From positions 14,430,001-14,494,000 of the forward strand of contig CM043698.1 in the NCBI GenBank assembly GCA_023935145.1: a DNA stretch of 64,000 nucleotides. The letters run 5' to 3'. Position 1 is the first letter of the stretch, and each line of letters begins with the position of its first letter. Shown here piece by piece: positions 1-12,391 of this stretch. Position numbers and translations under genes: made by a program. The DNA is from Bretschneidera sinensis (Eukaryota; Streptophyta; Magnoliopsida; Brassicales; Akaniaceae). The notes under the pieces are model-generated. The model saw nothing but the letters and a program-made list of their open reading frames with translations, did not search any database and was not told the DNA's origin.

Positions 1-1630
1 ATCATCGAAGCAAATTCAGTTCACACGGTATACAGCTAAAGCCCCTCCAAACCACCCACTCTACATTAGAATTTGAACCTGAATTGACATTCATCTTGAG
101 GGAAAAAGGGGCATCTAGTTCTGAAATGAATGCACAAAAGAACTTCATTTACAACCCTCTACAAATGAGTCCCAGCAAGTAGCTTCTGTGCAAACCCATA
201 TTGACAAACATATTATAATTGAAGGCATTTAGCATAGGTTCAAGTTTCCACCATGACAAGGTCCCACAAAAAGATTGTTAAAATCAGAAGTAGATTATTT
301 CATTTCATTGCACTAGCAAATACATACATGATGCGGTCATCATAAATGATGCTAAGGAAAAATATGCAATTATGCGCCAATGTGCAATGTTACTTTACTC
401 ATTATAATGATATGCAATATGTGCTGCATTTTAGTATACAATGAATCTCCCTTCACATAAGGAATAGATAGACAGAAACAAACAATAATTTGAAGTTCAC
501 TGATGGTGACATAAAGCAAAACTTCAAGCTGCTCCAACTAAAGAGACATTTTTTTAGCTTCTCATTTAGAAACTAGTACAAATAAACATTTCGATAAAGG
601 TTTTAATTCCATATTTTGATATAATTTATAGATTGCATTTTTCCCGTACTTCCATATTGTGAACAATAGAAGGCATTACTTTGATAAACTTGTGAAGCAT
701 AAGCTTCATGAAGTGTAGGTTCAAAAGGAGTTTCTCAAGTTTTAATCTCAGTAGCTAATGTTAATGTGTTAAAAACCTACACCTTTTTCTCGCGAAACCT
801 GTGTTGCAAATAAAAAATTATACAAGTACCGACAACAACCACAATGTTAATTGATTCTCTGTAACATCAGCCCCACAATACATCTCTCTCCATACATCAC
901 AAAAGGCCATGAGTTGTCAATCCTTAATGACCATTATCTAACTAGAGAAAAGATCCCTCAAACAAAAACAGAAGTGATAAATACAGAGAACAGAGTTAGC
1001 AGCAAGGTGCAAAGGAAGATGCAGAAGGAGGTTATTTATATTAGCAAGCAGTCAGCTTCTCACAATTCAACCACTACCGTACTAATGGTGCACACCAACA
1101 AGCTCCTAGACTTTGAAGGCAGAGCAGTATGCAACCATTCTAATAATCTCCTTGAATCCAAATGTTGAATGACCCTAGAAAGAATGGGCTATGGAATGGG
1201 CAAAACAGTAACATATAATTATTGCCTTAAAATTCATAAGAGTACAGAGAGTTGGAAACCACTTAATTTTACCTAATTTGAATTTGTATATGCCAGAAAT
1301 CACCATTACTCGAGGGTGTTTGTTGAAAATTCTAAGTATCATGGTTGTTTGTTATCCAACTATGCATTTTTTTCTAAAATTTTCTGATTCATTCTCCATA
1401 GATGCCTTAACTTTAAGCATAAAGAACTGCATTGCAAACCTGATCCTCATTAGCAACCTAAAGCTCTACTGTCCTTATGTTGAAGTCCCATTCCTATCTT
1501 TAGCCCATTATATTAACAACTAAAAATGTCATTATTATTTTGTTTAAGCCCCAAAAACAAAGATCAAAATCACAAGCTCAATTGTCAAACAAAAGTGAGA
1601 ATGTTCAGTAATCAACCACAAATAACTTAC
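1..1630 (-). other. intron of LARP1-type gene (running off left edge)
   Basis: The splice donor at 1630/1629 (GTAAG, minus strand) opens an intron. I searched to position 1 for the expected second half of the La motif and found no continuation, so this intron is at least 1.6 kb and the next exon lies outside the window. The stretch is AT-rich. Short ORFs on both strands (851-1168, 1278-1523) lack family motifs and splice context and look random. Confidence 0.6.
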
Positions 1631-3375
1631 CCTAGGAAAGCTTGCTATCAAAGAAATGGGAACCCATCCCTGATCATCCATGTTTGACTTCAAAAACTCG
1701 TCTTTTATCAAATTAGCATCACTGTGATTAAGAAGACATGATCCATATTCAGTAATCTCAACAGACCAGAGAAAGTAAAAATTAGTAGATAGAATCAACT
1801 AGGTGTAACTGAAAAGCAACTAACAATATCAGATTACCTGAAATAATAATCTATCTGGTGAACTAACAACGCAGATATAGGAGGTTCTGGAGCAGGCAAA
1901 ATCATGGCAGGAGGTGGTGCATGGGTAATAAATGGCACACCCCTGTAGGGTTCCATAGGCAATGTAGGGATATATAGCAACTCTGACGAGTACAGACATT
2001 AGTTCCACATCCACATCATAAAAAAACACACAAATAAAGACTCTTTAGAAGATATTCTTACCAGGAAATCCCATAGGGTTTCCAAATGGTCTAACAGGCG
2101 AGGAAGGAACAAATGGGGCCGCATTGGGTGGTGGAGGCCTTACAAAGCCTCTTGGAGGTGCTCTCGGCTGCTGCACATGAACATCTCGATCGCGCCTCCC
2201 CCCATAATTGTTATGGTAAGGACCATCACCACGTGGTCCATAGTTGCCCCTCCGTGAGGAATTCCGGTGATCATTCACCGTGTATGGCTGAGAGTGAGAT
2301 ACAAACCCTCCGATTGGTCTGGCTTCCCAATTCTTGCCCCTGTACGGAGGTTCTCTTGGAGAAGGATCTGGCATTACCGGTACAAAACCAGCATAACTAT
2401 TAGGAGGCATTGGGAATACAGGAAATGGTGGTGGCGGAGGCGGCGGTGGAGGTTGAGTGAAGCCGCTCTGAGCAGGTACACCCCCAGAGCTGTTGCCTCC
2501 GCCGCCACCGCTACGCTTCCCAGGTCTTTGCCGAGCTGGCATTGAACGGTTTGGTGTTGAATTAGGGTTTACGTTGGTAGTAGCTTGCTTCTGAGGTGCA
2601 GTTGGGATTACAGGTCCCTGTGGTAACGGAAAGAAACATGCAGAAGATATGAACAACAATCAAACTTCTTTATAGATAATTTAAATAGAGACAAATTATA
2701 GCTTCTGTTTGGTTGCTGAGAAAATTATGAAAAGAAAAAATAATGAATTTTCAATTAAAAAAATTAGTTTTTCGGAGGCTAATCAGGTAAGTTTTGCACA
2801 ATTGTAAACGAGAACAACAATCCAGGAATCTAATTTCCTTTTCCATCTCTAAAATTTCTCGGCAACCAAACATGAGATAAGGGATAAATATACGGGAACC
2901 AAACCTGAGAATTGGAGACTGATCCATCCGGGACAGTCTTGGTAGAGAAGTCAGCTGATGATTTATGCGATGCCCGAGTGGACTCAGATAAAGCAGGCCA
3001 AGACACAGCTCCCATTACGGGACTAACCTCAACGACCCCGTTTGATGGCTTATTCCAAGCGGACTTCTTGGTCCGATTGTTGTTATTTCCGTCGGAGCTC
3101 TCCACTACCACAGAACTATCCCCAACCAGCGAAGCCACTGCTTTCGGAGGGGGACAATCAGAAAAAGAGGTTTGTTTCGATGATGATGATGATGATGGTG
3201 AAGATGACGAATGATTAACAACTGAGATTGACTCAGGCTCGCCTCGAACGACTTGATTCCACGGGGAGGGTAAATTCTTTGGAAGGAACTGAGAACAACT
3301 GTTCAGGCCGTCACCTGAAAACCCAGAGGCACGAGGAGAGTGGTGACTGGAAGAAGAATCAGCAGTCATGGCCAT
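1631..3375 (-). CDS. La-related protein 1 (LARP1B/1C-type), 5' half, partial
   Basis: This encodes an RNA-binding protein of the LARP1 family, which in plants and animals binds mRNA and affects translation and decay, mainly in the cytoplasm. Exons on the minus strand are 3375-2905, 2617-2062, 1982-1838 and 1721-1631; all junctions are GT/AG and the frame stays open for 421 codons. The N-terminus (residues 1-157) is low-complexity and Ser-rich and carries the family block SPWNQVVRGEPES (about residue 37), then KSAWNKPS and VMGAVSWPALSE. Residues 158-342 are Gly/Pro/Arg-rich, with a poly-Pro run and RGG-like stretches. Exons 3-4 hold the start of the La motif: ALLVHQIDYYFSDANL followed by DEFLKSNMDDQGWVPISLIA. 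The rest of the La motif and the C-terminus lie beyond the left edge. The ATG at 3375 was chosen because it opens the only long frame and follows a plausible 5' region. Identification rests on recognised family sequence; the subfamily is less certain. Confidence 0.9.
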
Positions 3376-4440
3376 TCAAAATTAGGGTTTTTGAAGTTCA
3401 AAACAAGATCAGGGAAGGAGGATGGCTCAGTACATCACATCAGCCAACACTAATAAAATACTTAATTGGTTAATTAATCATTTTAATTAATTAACCATTT
3501 ATAGAATGATGATCAAACAGAGAGGATTAGGGTTTTTTTGGAGTAGAATGTAATATTTCGTGATGACAAAAGGGGATCTAACACCTGATTTGAAAGAGTT
3601 AGCCGCCGAAAGACTGAACCAGCAACCTCTACCTATATCTATCTGTTCCTAATAGGAGTATGTTTCTTCCTAGGACTCTGAGAAGCAGGATGTTGTTAAT
3701 AGACTTTTTTTAATTTTAATTTTTTCTCAAATCGTTTTTCTAGAGGCCAGGCCATTTATAATGCCTTTCAGTTTCTACTGTGCTCAATTACGATGTTACC
3801 CTCAATTTAATCTCTTTTTCTTTGAGATTTAATCTTGAGAAAAAAGATAAATAGACGACATTTTACACTTGAATTTTATTTTTTCAGTTTTTAATTCGTA
3901 TTCATTTGAAATTACAAAAATTAATTCCGTCCAATGGAGTTTTCCTTTCCAAATATGTTCATGATCTTAGTTAATTTAATCGAACTCAAATTTTAAATAA
4001 ATACATGAATGGTTAAAAAAAACCACAAGAATATAATAGCTTAGTTTAACGAAATCAAATTTTGTAAAATTGGATAAACATTAATTAAAAACTAAATAAT
4101 AAAATAAACATATATATATATGAAATTTTGAAAATCTATTTATGATTTTTTTAACTAATCCATTAGTTGTGTACTTTTTTATGCATGGATGCAATTTTGA
4201 TAAGTTAATACTGTATGTTATTAATGTTATCATAAATATGGTAAAAAACAATTAAAAAAATGTTAAAACGCAATCAATGATTTTAAGATTTTTTTACCTT
4301 ATTGGGAATCATTTTAGAAGCTAAAATCAAATGTTTCTTTACAAATATTATTTTCATTATTACTAAAATATTGAAAGAATTATTATTAAAAAACAATTCA
4401 TGATGTGATGTGATTATGTAAATAAAGGGCAAGATATGAA
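3376..4440. promoter_or_regulatory. 5' flank and promoter region of the LARP1-type gene; AT-rich intergenic DNA
   Basis: The region upstream of the minus-strand ATG at 3375 contains the 5' UTR (about 3376-3660) and then AT-rich DNA without a convincing ORF. No clear TATA box could be assigned. Nothing else recognisable is present. Confidence 0.4.
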
Positions 4441-4539
4441 GGTTTATTTAACAAAATAAAAGTTATTGAACAAAGTTTGTGAAAATTTATATAATAATAA
4501 AATTGAACTTTCTATTTTGGTCGGGCAAGATTTATACCT

Positions 4540-6230
4540 AAATTTTATACAGTTTACAGTTATAAACACTAAAATTCGTTTTATCGTTTGGATCTTTTTA
4601 CCTAGCAGCTTACTTTCGGGTTCTGTATATGAGAAGTTCAAGTTCAATTATCTTCTCTGTTATTGTACCCACAAAAATCGTTTTAAGAAAAATCTCGGAA
4701 TTGAACAATTGGATTCTTTTTTTTTTTAATAGAGTTATCTGATTTTTTTTTATTATCTAATTATTTTTTAAATTAATATTGACACGTGGTAAATACTATT
4801 GACTGATGATTTACCTTTGGGTTATCCATATAAGAGGTTCAAGTTCAATCATCTTCTCCGACATTATATCCAAATAATATCATTTTAAGAAAATTCTCAG
4901 AATTGAACAGTTAGATTCTCTATTTTTTAAAATTGAGCAATACGATTCTTTTTAGTATCTAATTATTATGCTAGATATTTTTTAAATTAATATGCAAATA
5001 CTCTTGACCTAGTGATTACCTTTGGATTTTCCATATAGGATATTCGAGTTCAATTCTTGTCCCGGTCATTGTACCCAAAAAAATTGCTTTAAGAAAAATC
5101 TCGGAATTAAACTATTGGATTCTCTTCTTTTTTTCATAGAGCAATCCGATTCTTTTTTATTATCTAATTATTGCGCTAGATATTTCTTAAATTAATGTCA
5201 ACACGTGGTAAATACTCTTGACTAGTGATTTACCTTTGAGTTATCGATATAGGAGGTTCAAGTTCAATCTTCTTCGCGTCTTTGTATCCAAAAGAAAAAT
5301 CTCGGAATTGAACAATTGAATTCTCTTTTTTCTTAATATATCAATATGATTCTTTTTTTATTATCTAATTAGTGCGCAAGATATTTTTTAAATTAATATC
5401 AACATATGGTAAATATTGTTGACCTAGTTATTTACCTTCGGGTTTTCCAAATAAGAGGTTCGAGTTCAATCATATTCCTCACCATTATATCCAACAAAAT
5501 CGTTTTAAGAAAAATCTTGGAATTGAACAATCAAATTCTTTTTATTTAATTTTAAATTAATACCAACACGTGGTAAATATTCATGACTTAATGATTTACC
5601 TTTGGATTCTCCATATAGGATGTACGAGTTCGTCCCCTTCCTCGCCATTGTACCCCTAAAAAAATCATTTTAGGAAAAATCTCGAAATTGAACAATCTCT
5701 CTTCTCTCTTTTTTTGTTTCCAATACAGCAATCTGATTATTTTTTATTATCTAATTATTGTGCTAGATATTTTTAAAATTAATATCAACATATGGTAAAT
5801 ACTCTTGACCTAATGATTTACCTTCGGATTCTCCATATATGAGGTTTGAGTTCAATCTTTTTTCCCGCCACTGTACTCGAAAAATCATTTTAAAAAAAAT
5901 CTTGGAATTGAACAATCAGGTTTTTTTTTTTTTTAAATAGAGCAATCCGATTCTTCTTTATTATCTAAATATTGCGCTAGATATTTTTTAAATTAATATC
6001 AACATGTTGTAAATACTCTTGACATAGTGATTTTCCTTTGGGTTCTCCATACATGAAGTTCGAGTTCAATCTTATTCATTGCTATTGTATTAAAAAAATT
6101 ATTTGAAGAAAAATCTCGGAATTGAACCATTGGGTTCTCCTTTTTAATAGAATAATCTCGATTATTTTTTATTATTTAATTGTTGCGTTAGATATTTTAA
6201 AATTGATATCAACACGTGGTAAATACTACA
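4540..6230. repeat. ~215-bp degenerate tandem repeat, about 8 units, SINE-like core
   Basis: A block recurs at roughly 200-230-bp spacing. Each unit has TGGTAAATACTCTTGACC, then a TTTACCTTTGGGTT segment, then CCATATAGGAGGTTCGAGT, then a pyrimidine-rich part ending in a TTGTACCC-like string followed by A-runs, then AAATCTCGGAATTGAACAAT and an AT-rich tail with AATTATTGCGCTAGAT. Starts of the TGGTAAATA-type block are near 4786, 4985 (damaged), 5207, 5407, 5569, 5791, 6005 (damaged) and 6214 (terminal, partial). Units are perhaps 75-85% alike by eye, so the array is old. The GGTTCGAGTTC string resembles a pol III B box, and the trailing A-runs resemble a SINE tail. That reading is inference. Confidence 0.75.
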
Positions 6231-7147
6231 AGACATGTAAAACTCTTCAAGAAAAATCTTGCGACTTTGCATGACTTTTGAAATTACTAGTAGCTCTTTT
6301 TCACTAAACGTTGCCAAACAAGTTTTCCTTATTGATAATATTTTAATACGTGTTTTCAATTGAAATAACCACTGATACATTATACTTTCCAAAACTCACA
6401 AATAGAGTAAACGGGGCATAAGTTAATTGATATTTACATCTCCCCTTTGAAAGATCTCACGTTCAAATTTCTCTCTTAATCAGTATTGCGTATAGTGCAT
6501 AAAAAACAAGTATTGAGGGTGAACTCATTAACCAAAATTTTGCCACATTTTTGTCACTACATCTACACTCTACACTCCACACTCTACAGTGACGTATACG
6601 AGGGAGAATGTTGTATGTACATTGCCTTCACATGGTAGATCATCATCAATGAAGGGGAACTCATATTGGGTTTGGCTCATCTCCATTTAAACTTTCACTC
6701 GGAAAACTTTAGTTTATGGTTAGATTAGACTTTCACACGTTGGACGGTTAGAATTTTGTCATATAACATAAGTAAGCTTTTCTCTCACTTTATTTATCAG
6801 ATATTTTTTTCATTTTAATGTGAAAAAATAAAAATGTTAACGTGTACTTACGAATTTTTTTTAGAAACATAAAGTTATAGAGATTAAAACACACATTATA
6901 ATCCGTGAATCAGTGGTTGTTTCGCTTTTACTTATAATTTTTTTAATTTGATGAATTACGAGAATACACTGATAATAAAACCTATTATTTTTCCCTGTTT
7001 TTTTCTTAGCATTAGAGACATATTCTATGTGAAACCAAGAGGGTCACTTAAATTATCTTTTGAAAATTCACTTCTTAGAGTTGTTCATTTATTGATTATT
7101 AGAACCATGCATCTCCTTTGGAGGAGAAATCGCTTGATTTCATCGTT
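6231..7147. other. AT-rich intergenic DNA, nothing recognised
   Basis: No ORF of note, no repeat family and no RNA gene was recognised between the tandem array and the left end of the Copia LTR. Confidence 0.5.
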
Positions 7148-7981
7148 TGTTGGGAAAAATATCATTTGTCAACAATTAACCAAGTATAACAATACCAACA
7201 AAAAAAATACTAATTAAATATAATAACAATTAAGTTATGTGCGAAAATAAAATAATAAGTATCAAATAAAGCAATTGATAAGAACACGAAAATTTACGTG
7301 AAAAACTATCTAGTGTAAAAGAAAAAAACCATTGAACAAAAGAGTAACTTTACTATGTAAATAATTATTATAAAGTTGATATCTCAAAATTATGCATAAA
7401 CCTAAGACCCACAATAATTTGGCAACAAGTGCAAAATTTCCTTTCTAAAAAAAATCATCACAATAATACCAATTACTGAAATCTAAAAAAAATCTCATTA
7501 TTTTACCAAATTAAGTTGTCATGATAAATTGTAAACCCGACTAGTTTGATTCTTTGCCATCAAAATACTCCGATAACTACCCTGAAGGAAAACCCTAAAA
7601 TGTTGTAGCATTTTTCTCTCTTTTACCATATGGGTAAAAGGAACAAAAAACAATATTTTTTTCTTATAGTAGCTCTCCACGGCTACAACAGAAAAAAGAT
7701 TTCCACTATTCCTCTCTTTCGCTGCACTGTCGCGTACAATCTCTATTACGCTCTGCACTGTAACTCGCACGAAGAAGCAAACCACTCTTTATATATTTTT
7801 GCTTTTCGTGCAACATCCTAATAAAACCTAGCTGCCACTTTGATTTCTACTTCAAATTAGGATTTCCAAACTTCAGTGCACACGCGGTTTACAAGTCACA
7901 AGCCCTTAAAGGCATGTAATGGGCTGCCACTATTTTTTTTTCTTCTTTTATTTATCATGGGTAGGACCAACAAGCCCAACA
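7148..7981 (-). repeat. Copia 3' LTR (834 bp)
   Basis: The LTR starts TGTTGGG and ends CCCAACA, a 7-bp inverted repeat at the ends. On the minus strand the 5' end of the LTR (7981) is preceded by the purine-rich AAAGGAGAGAT (complement of 7982-7992), a good polypurine tract. Positions 7148 to about 7600 match the truncated right LTR at 19547-19995, including the blocks around CAACAATTAACCAAGTA and ACTATGTAAATAA. Confidence 0.78.
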
Positions 7982-8193
7982 ATCTCTCCTTTAGCTCATG
8001 AGGGAGAGAATCATCACACAACTCACTTGGAGTCCATCCCAATTATCGCCGAGCAAAGTTTAATCTTTCAAGCTTCATAATTGTTTTTTAATCAACTAAT
8101 GTATTCAATATATATTACCTCAATGTGTTTTATATGCGAATGATGCATGATTTTTTTGCTCAGATCCATAGCACTATGACTGTTACAAAAAAA

Positions 8194-9483
8194 TACTGTT
8201 TTAAAGGGCGATTTTGGGGCGCATCCCAGGCGATTTTGGGGCGCATCCCAGGCGTTTTCAGGCAAAAACATCCCAGGGCGTGAATCCTGAGGCGAATCTG
8301 TCGCTGGGCGTTCGCAACCAAAAACCTAGCCCCGGGAATAAGGGAACGAATAAAGAAAATGGAAGAGATGACACTAACCGATAAGAGAAAAGAAAAGAGA
8401 TGGGTATCTCTATTTGGGGGATTTGTCGTTCTTGGAGGAACCATATTGAGGAGGTGAGTAGATGAGAGCAGCAGTCATGGCTCCCGGTAAAACCACATAC
8501 TTCGCTAACATTACCAGCTTTGCCACCAAAGGCTCTCCTCTCATCCTCGTCATTTATTCTTCTTCTTCGCTTCTCCAACAAACAGAAAATGCTTTTCCTT
8601 GTTCCAAAATCTGTAGTTTTCCTTGTTCCAAAATCTGTAGTGCTCTGCTTTCAATCGAACTCTCTAGAAGAGGGTTTATAAATATCTCAATCGTATTGTG
8701 CTCTAATAAGCATAACATACGGATTGCGCATAATGGGATTTAAACAAGCACCATTTGCCTACTGCCACATCAGTCTTTGACTAGTCTATCTCAATCAAAC
8801 GGTCACCAATGAATCTACAAATCCAAAATTTGAATAGTGATCGACAGATAGTGGTTGGGCTTGGGCTTGCCATTACGCAGATATTAGGCATTAGCCTTCT
8901 TTTAAAATTAATTGGGCTTGGATTGAAAAAGTCGAACCAATACATATATATATATTTGTTTTACATTGAAAATGAGTAAGATTGAACCCAAATCTCTTAT
9001 AAAAAATAAAGATAATAAAATTCTTTATATTGACGAAAACCCGACACTCTCGAAGACAGATTTGAGAGAGTTTTTATCCACGACTTTTAAAAATTCTCAA
9101 TGGAAACAAGAGCAGGGATGGAAAATGCACTCCTTATTCTGTTTAGAACCTAAACCTCATTTTCAAATTTCCATCAAATTTTTATGTATTCCATCTTACA
9201 AATACGTTAGTATAGGATTTATAATTATATAACTGCACTTGGCTATAATTAATTTAGTAAAGTGCACTTTTCGTTTCTTATAGCTCTTAAGTTAGTAAAG
9301 TTTATTGATAATTAATTAATTTATATTATTTTAATTTTTTAGTATTTTTATAATTTAATTAATGTTATTTTATTCAAAACGCCCCAACGTTTCAAAAGGC
9401 TTACGCCCCAATGTCTCGGGGCTGACATCTCTCCTCATTGAGGCAAAACGTCTTGCCCAACGCCCTCGCCTATGAAAACACTG
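8194..9483. mobile_element. hAT-like non-autonomous DNA transposon (~1.3 kb)
   Basis: The right end read on the minus strand is CAGTGTTTTCATAGGCGAGG; the left end on the plus strand is TACTGTTTTAAAGGGCGA. These are imperfect terminal inverted repeats of the hAT type. The flanks CAAAAAAA (left) and CAAAAAAC (right) fit an 8-bp target duplication at 7/8. The interior is more GC-rich than its surroundings and carries a 22-bp doublet (ATTTTGGGGCGCATCCCAGG..., 8211-8254) and a 24-bp doublet (TTCCTTGTTCCAAAATCTGT..., about 8596-8642). No transposase was found. A 107-codon minus-strand frame (8258-8581) has no recognisable family. The element interrupts the Copia 3' region. Confidence 0.6.
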
Positions 9484-10998
9484 CAAAAAACCACATACTC
9501 TTATTTCTTCAAACTCAATTCTTGAAAAAACCTTATCATCCAAAGCATTTCTTTCCGTGCTTCGTTCGCTGTAATGTACTCAGCCTCAGTAATCGATAAG
9601 AAAACACACTTTTGTAATCTTGACTTCAATAAAATAGCTTACCTAGCAAAATTAAACAAGAACCCCGATGTAGACTTTCTAGCATCATGATCACATGTCA
9701 TATCTGAATCTGTATAGCCCTCATGAATTGGTTCTGAACTCCCAAAACTCAAACACAACTTGGAGGTACCTCTGAGATATCTCAATATCCACTTCACAGC
9801 TTCTCAGTGACTTTTATCCAGATTAGACAAAAAACTTGCTAACCACACTAACACACATGAACAATGTCTGATTACGTGCAAACCACAACATACATTAAGC
9901 TACTGATTGTAGAGTAGTAAGGATTTGTTGACTTCTCATCATTTTTTTATTTTGTTGATAGACGTGATTTCTTGCTTAACTTTAAGTGGTTGGAAAGATA
10001 AATACTAACTGATTTTGAATACTTCATGTTGAACTGTTCAATCTCACGTTTAACATACATTTCCTGTGATAACCATAACTTTCTAACTTTTCAATCACGA
10101 ACAATTTGCATTCCAAAAATCTATCTCGTTGGTCCTAAGTCTTTCATGTTAAATGACTTAAACAAATCCTTTTTCAACTTCCTAATCATCTTAGCATCTT
10201 GCTCCATAATCAACATATCATCCACATAAAGCAAAAGGATATAAAAGTTACCATCAAAGAATTTTTTGACATAAACACAAGGATATATAGTTGTCCTCTC
10301 ATAACTGTGATCCACCATAAATGAACAAAACTTTTTGTACTATTACCTTGGAGCCTGTTTTAATCCATACAAACTCTTCTTTAACTTGCAAATCATGTTC
10401 TCTTTCCTTTTTTACTTTAAAACCTTTTGGTTGAACCATATAAATCTCCTCATGTAAATCACCATGAAAAAACACCTTCACATATAACTACTTAATCTCG
10501 AGATTCAAACTAGATGTCAAACCAAGTATAACTCGAATAGAACTCATCTTTACCACTGAAGAGAAAATTTTATCGAAGTCTATTACTTTCTTTTGGCTAA
10601 AAGTTTTCACAACCAGTCGAGCTTTGTACTTCATTAGCTTTTCAACATCTTTCTTTAGCTTGAACACCTACTTATTTCTATGTGTTTTTATGTCTTTAGG
10701 AAGATTAACCAAGTCATAGGTGTTGTTCTTTTCCAAATAACTCATATTTTCTCTTATTGCTTTCATCCAACAAACTCTCTCTGCATGTGACTGCACTTTT
10801 TGGAAGCTCTTTGAATCCCCTATCAGTAAGTAAAACATAATCAGAGCTAGGGTACCTAATTGATGGTTGATATTCTTTAGTATACCTTTTTCAACTGAGA
10901 CTCTGCATTTTTTTGGGTGGAAAAGGGTTGTTCCCCTTACTTAACATACTATGTATCATACATGACATCACCATCAACTGTAGCTGACTCTTCATCAC
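9484..10998 (-). pseudogene. Copia pol remnant: reverse transcriptase and RNase H
   Basis: Read on the minus strand, this contains RT signatures. One is FFHGDLHEEIYMVQPKGF near 10481-10400, the conserved block after the first catalytic region. Another is LLLYVDDMLIMEQ with the YVDD catalytic motif near 10230, followed by FNMKDLGP. Toward 9800-9500 come RNase H features, including EPIHEGYTDSDMTCDHDARK-type sequence and a conserved SITEAEY-like stretch. Frames are interrupted repeatedly, so it is inactive. The upstream half of pol continues at 18295 on the far side of the Athila-like insertion. Confidence 0.82.
10994..10998. repeat. target-site duplication ATCAC (left copy)
   Basis: The 5-bp sequence ATCAC directly precedes the left LTR and is repeated at 18290-18294 directly after the right LTR. 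Five bp is the usual gypsy duplication size. It fixes the element ends and shows that both LTRs belong to one insertion. Confidence 0.9.
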
Positions 10999-12367
10999 TG
11001 ATAGACGCTTAAATATACATATTTAAGTCCCCTTATTTACACTTGTTAGATCTTTTATTACGTTAATTTGGTATCTTTTACTCCATTTGTGTGTTTTACA
11101 TGTTTTTGTAGGGTCTTGGAGAAAAAGAAGCAGTTTTGGCACTTTAAGGAAGAAATCTAGAAGCCCTGGAGCACTTTCTGGACAAAGGGCGATCGAGCGC
11201 ACATGCAATGCGATCGAGCGTACATACGATCGTGCGCACACTTGTAGGATCGAGCGCACACTGCGATAGAGTGCAAGGACACATGCGATCGAGCGCAAAT
11301 GTACAGGCGTGAATAGTAAACTGCAGAACCCTATTTTGGAAATAACCATATTTTGGAAATAACTCTATTTTGGAAATAAAGGAGTTTTGTGTTTTAGGAA
11401 AGTTTAGAAACTCATGAGTCTATTAGGACTTCTCAAAGACCTATAAATACACTTGTAAACTCACACACAAAAACACACCTTAGATAGAAAACACTTTTCT
11501 CTTTTCTTTTACTTGGAGTGGAGAGCTTGGGAGAGAATTGACGCCTCTTCTCTCGGGTTTATTCTTCTCCCTTATGTTTTGTTTAATTATGTTTACTTCA
11601 GTTAGTATGTGTAACTAACTCTCTTATAGGGCTCGATTGAAGCCCTAGTTATACATTCCCATATTTTTATTCATTGATTAAATCTTTGCATAGCTTATTA
11701 TGTTACTTAACTTGATTAACGCCTATGCTTATTTAAATTCCTCATATGTATGTGTAAGGCCAACGTATGCATGTGGTATGGATGGGTTAGTTAGATCAAT
11801 TTGGATGACCGAGTCCTGGGTCTAACATCAGTAACAAGGGACCATCTTATCCGGATACCCGGGTTAATCAACATGGGAAACCGGGAGTAGATACCATGCC
11901 CTAGGTCTCATGTGGTTGTCGATTTCCACAGTACCTATATTTTCTTAAGGAACAACTCAAGCAGATACCATACTGAATCCCTTAAGGAAGAAAAGAGTTA
12001 GAGTAGATACCATGCCTAACTCGTTGCTTAGGGAAATCAATAGCTTAAGGAGTAGATACCATGCCCTTAGGTTGGAAACCAGTAGGTACACATAATAAGG
12101 CTAGAGCACTGATACCTTATACAAAATCGGGAATGTATGACTAGTGGTGGATATCAAAGCCCTATGTCTTTATTATTATCGAATCACCCTTCAGTTTATT
12201 ATTTCTATCTTTTTACATTGCAAATATAATTTTAAATCGAACTTTACCAATCTCTGTGGAGATGATCTTGCATTCGCATACTATGCTACACTATTGACCT
12301 TGTGCACTTGCAAGTAAAACAAAGTACGATTATTCACCCATTTATTTAGGTATATTATCGTACAACA
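10999..12367 (+). repeat. Athila-like 5' LTR (1,369 bp)
   Basis: It starts TGATAGACGC and ends TACAACA. It contains a cluster of CGATCGAGCGCA-type motifs (11188-11310), a TATA box (CTATAAATAC, 11441-11450), and a later group of AGATACCATGCC repeats (about 11880-12065). It differs from the 3' LTR mainly by scattered transitions, several at CpG, and by one extra ATTTTGGAAATAA unit near 11340-11365. Confidence 0.92.
11441..11450 (+). promoter_or_regulatory. LTR TATA box
   Basis: CTATAAATAC lies in the 5' LTR about 440 bp from its start, and the same string is kept in the 3' LTR (17362-17371). It is the only good TATA match in the LTR and probably sets the start of the genomic RNA. Confidence 0.6.
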
Positions 12368-12373
12368 AGTTTT

Positions 12374-12391
12374 TGGCGCCGTTGCTGGGGA
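12374..12391 (+). promoter_or_regulatory. primer binding site (tRNA-Asp type)
   Basis: TGGCGCCGTTGCTGGGGA lies 6 bp after the 5' LTR. It matches the complement of the tRNA-Asp 3' end usual in Athila elements except for one base (GCT for GCC). Confidence 0.85.

Noticed and set aside
851..1168. 105-codon plus-strand frame in the LARP1 intron
   Set aside because: No motif, opposite to the host gene, and compositionally like the surrounding intron.
8258..8581. 107-codon minus-strand frame starting MLEKRRRRINDEDERR
   Set aside because: Not recognised as a protein; inside a non-autonomous transposon with overlapping frames on the other strand. Kept only as a possible captured fragment.
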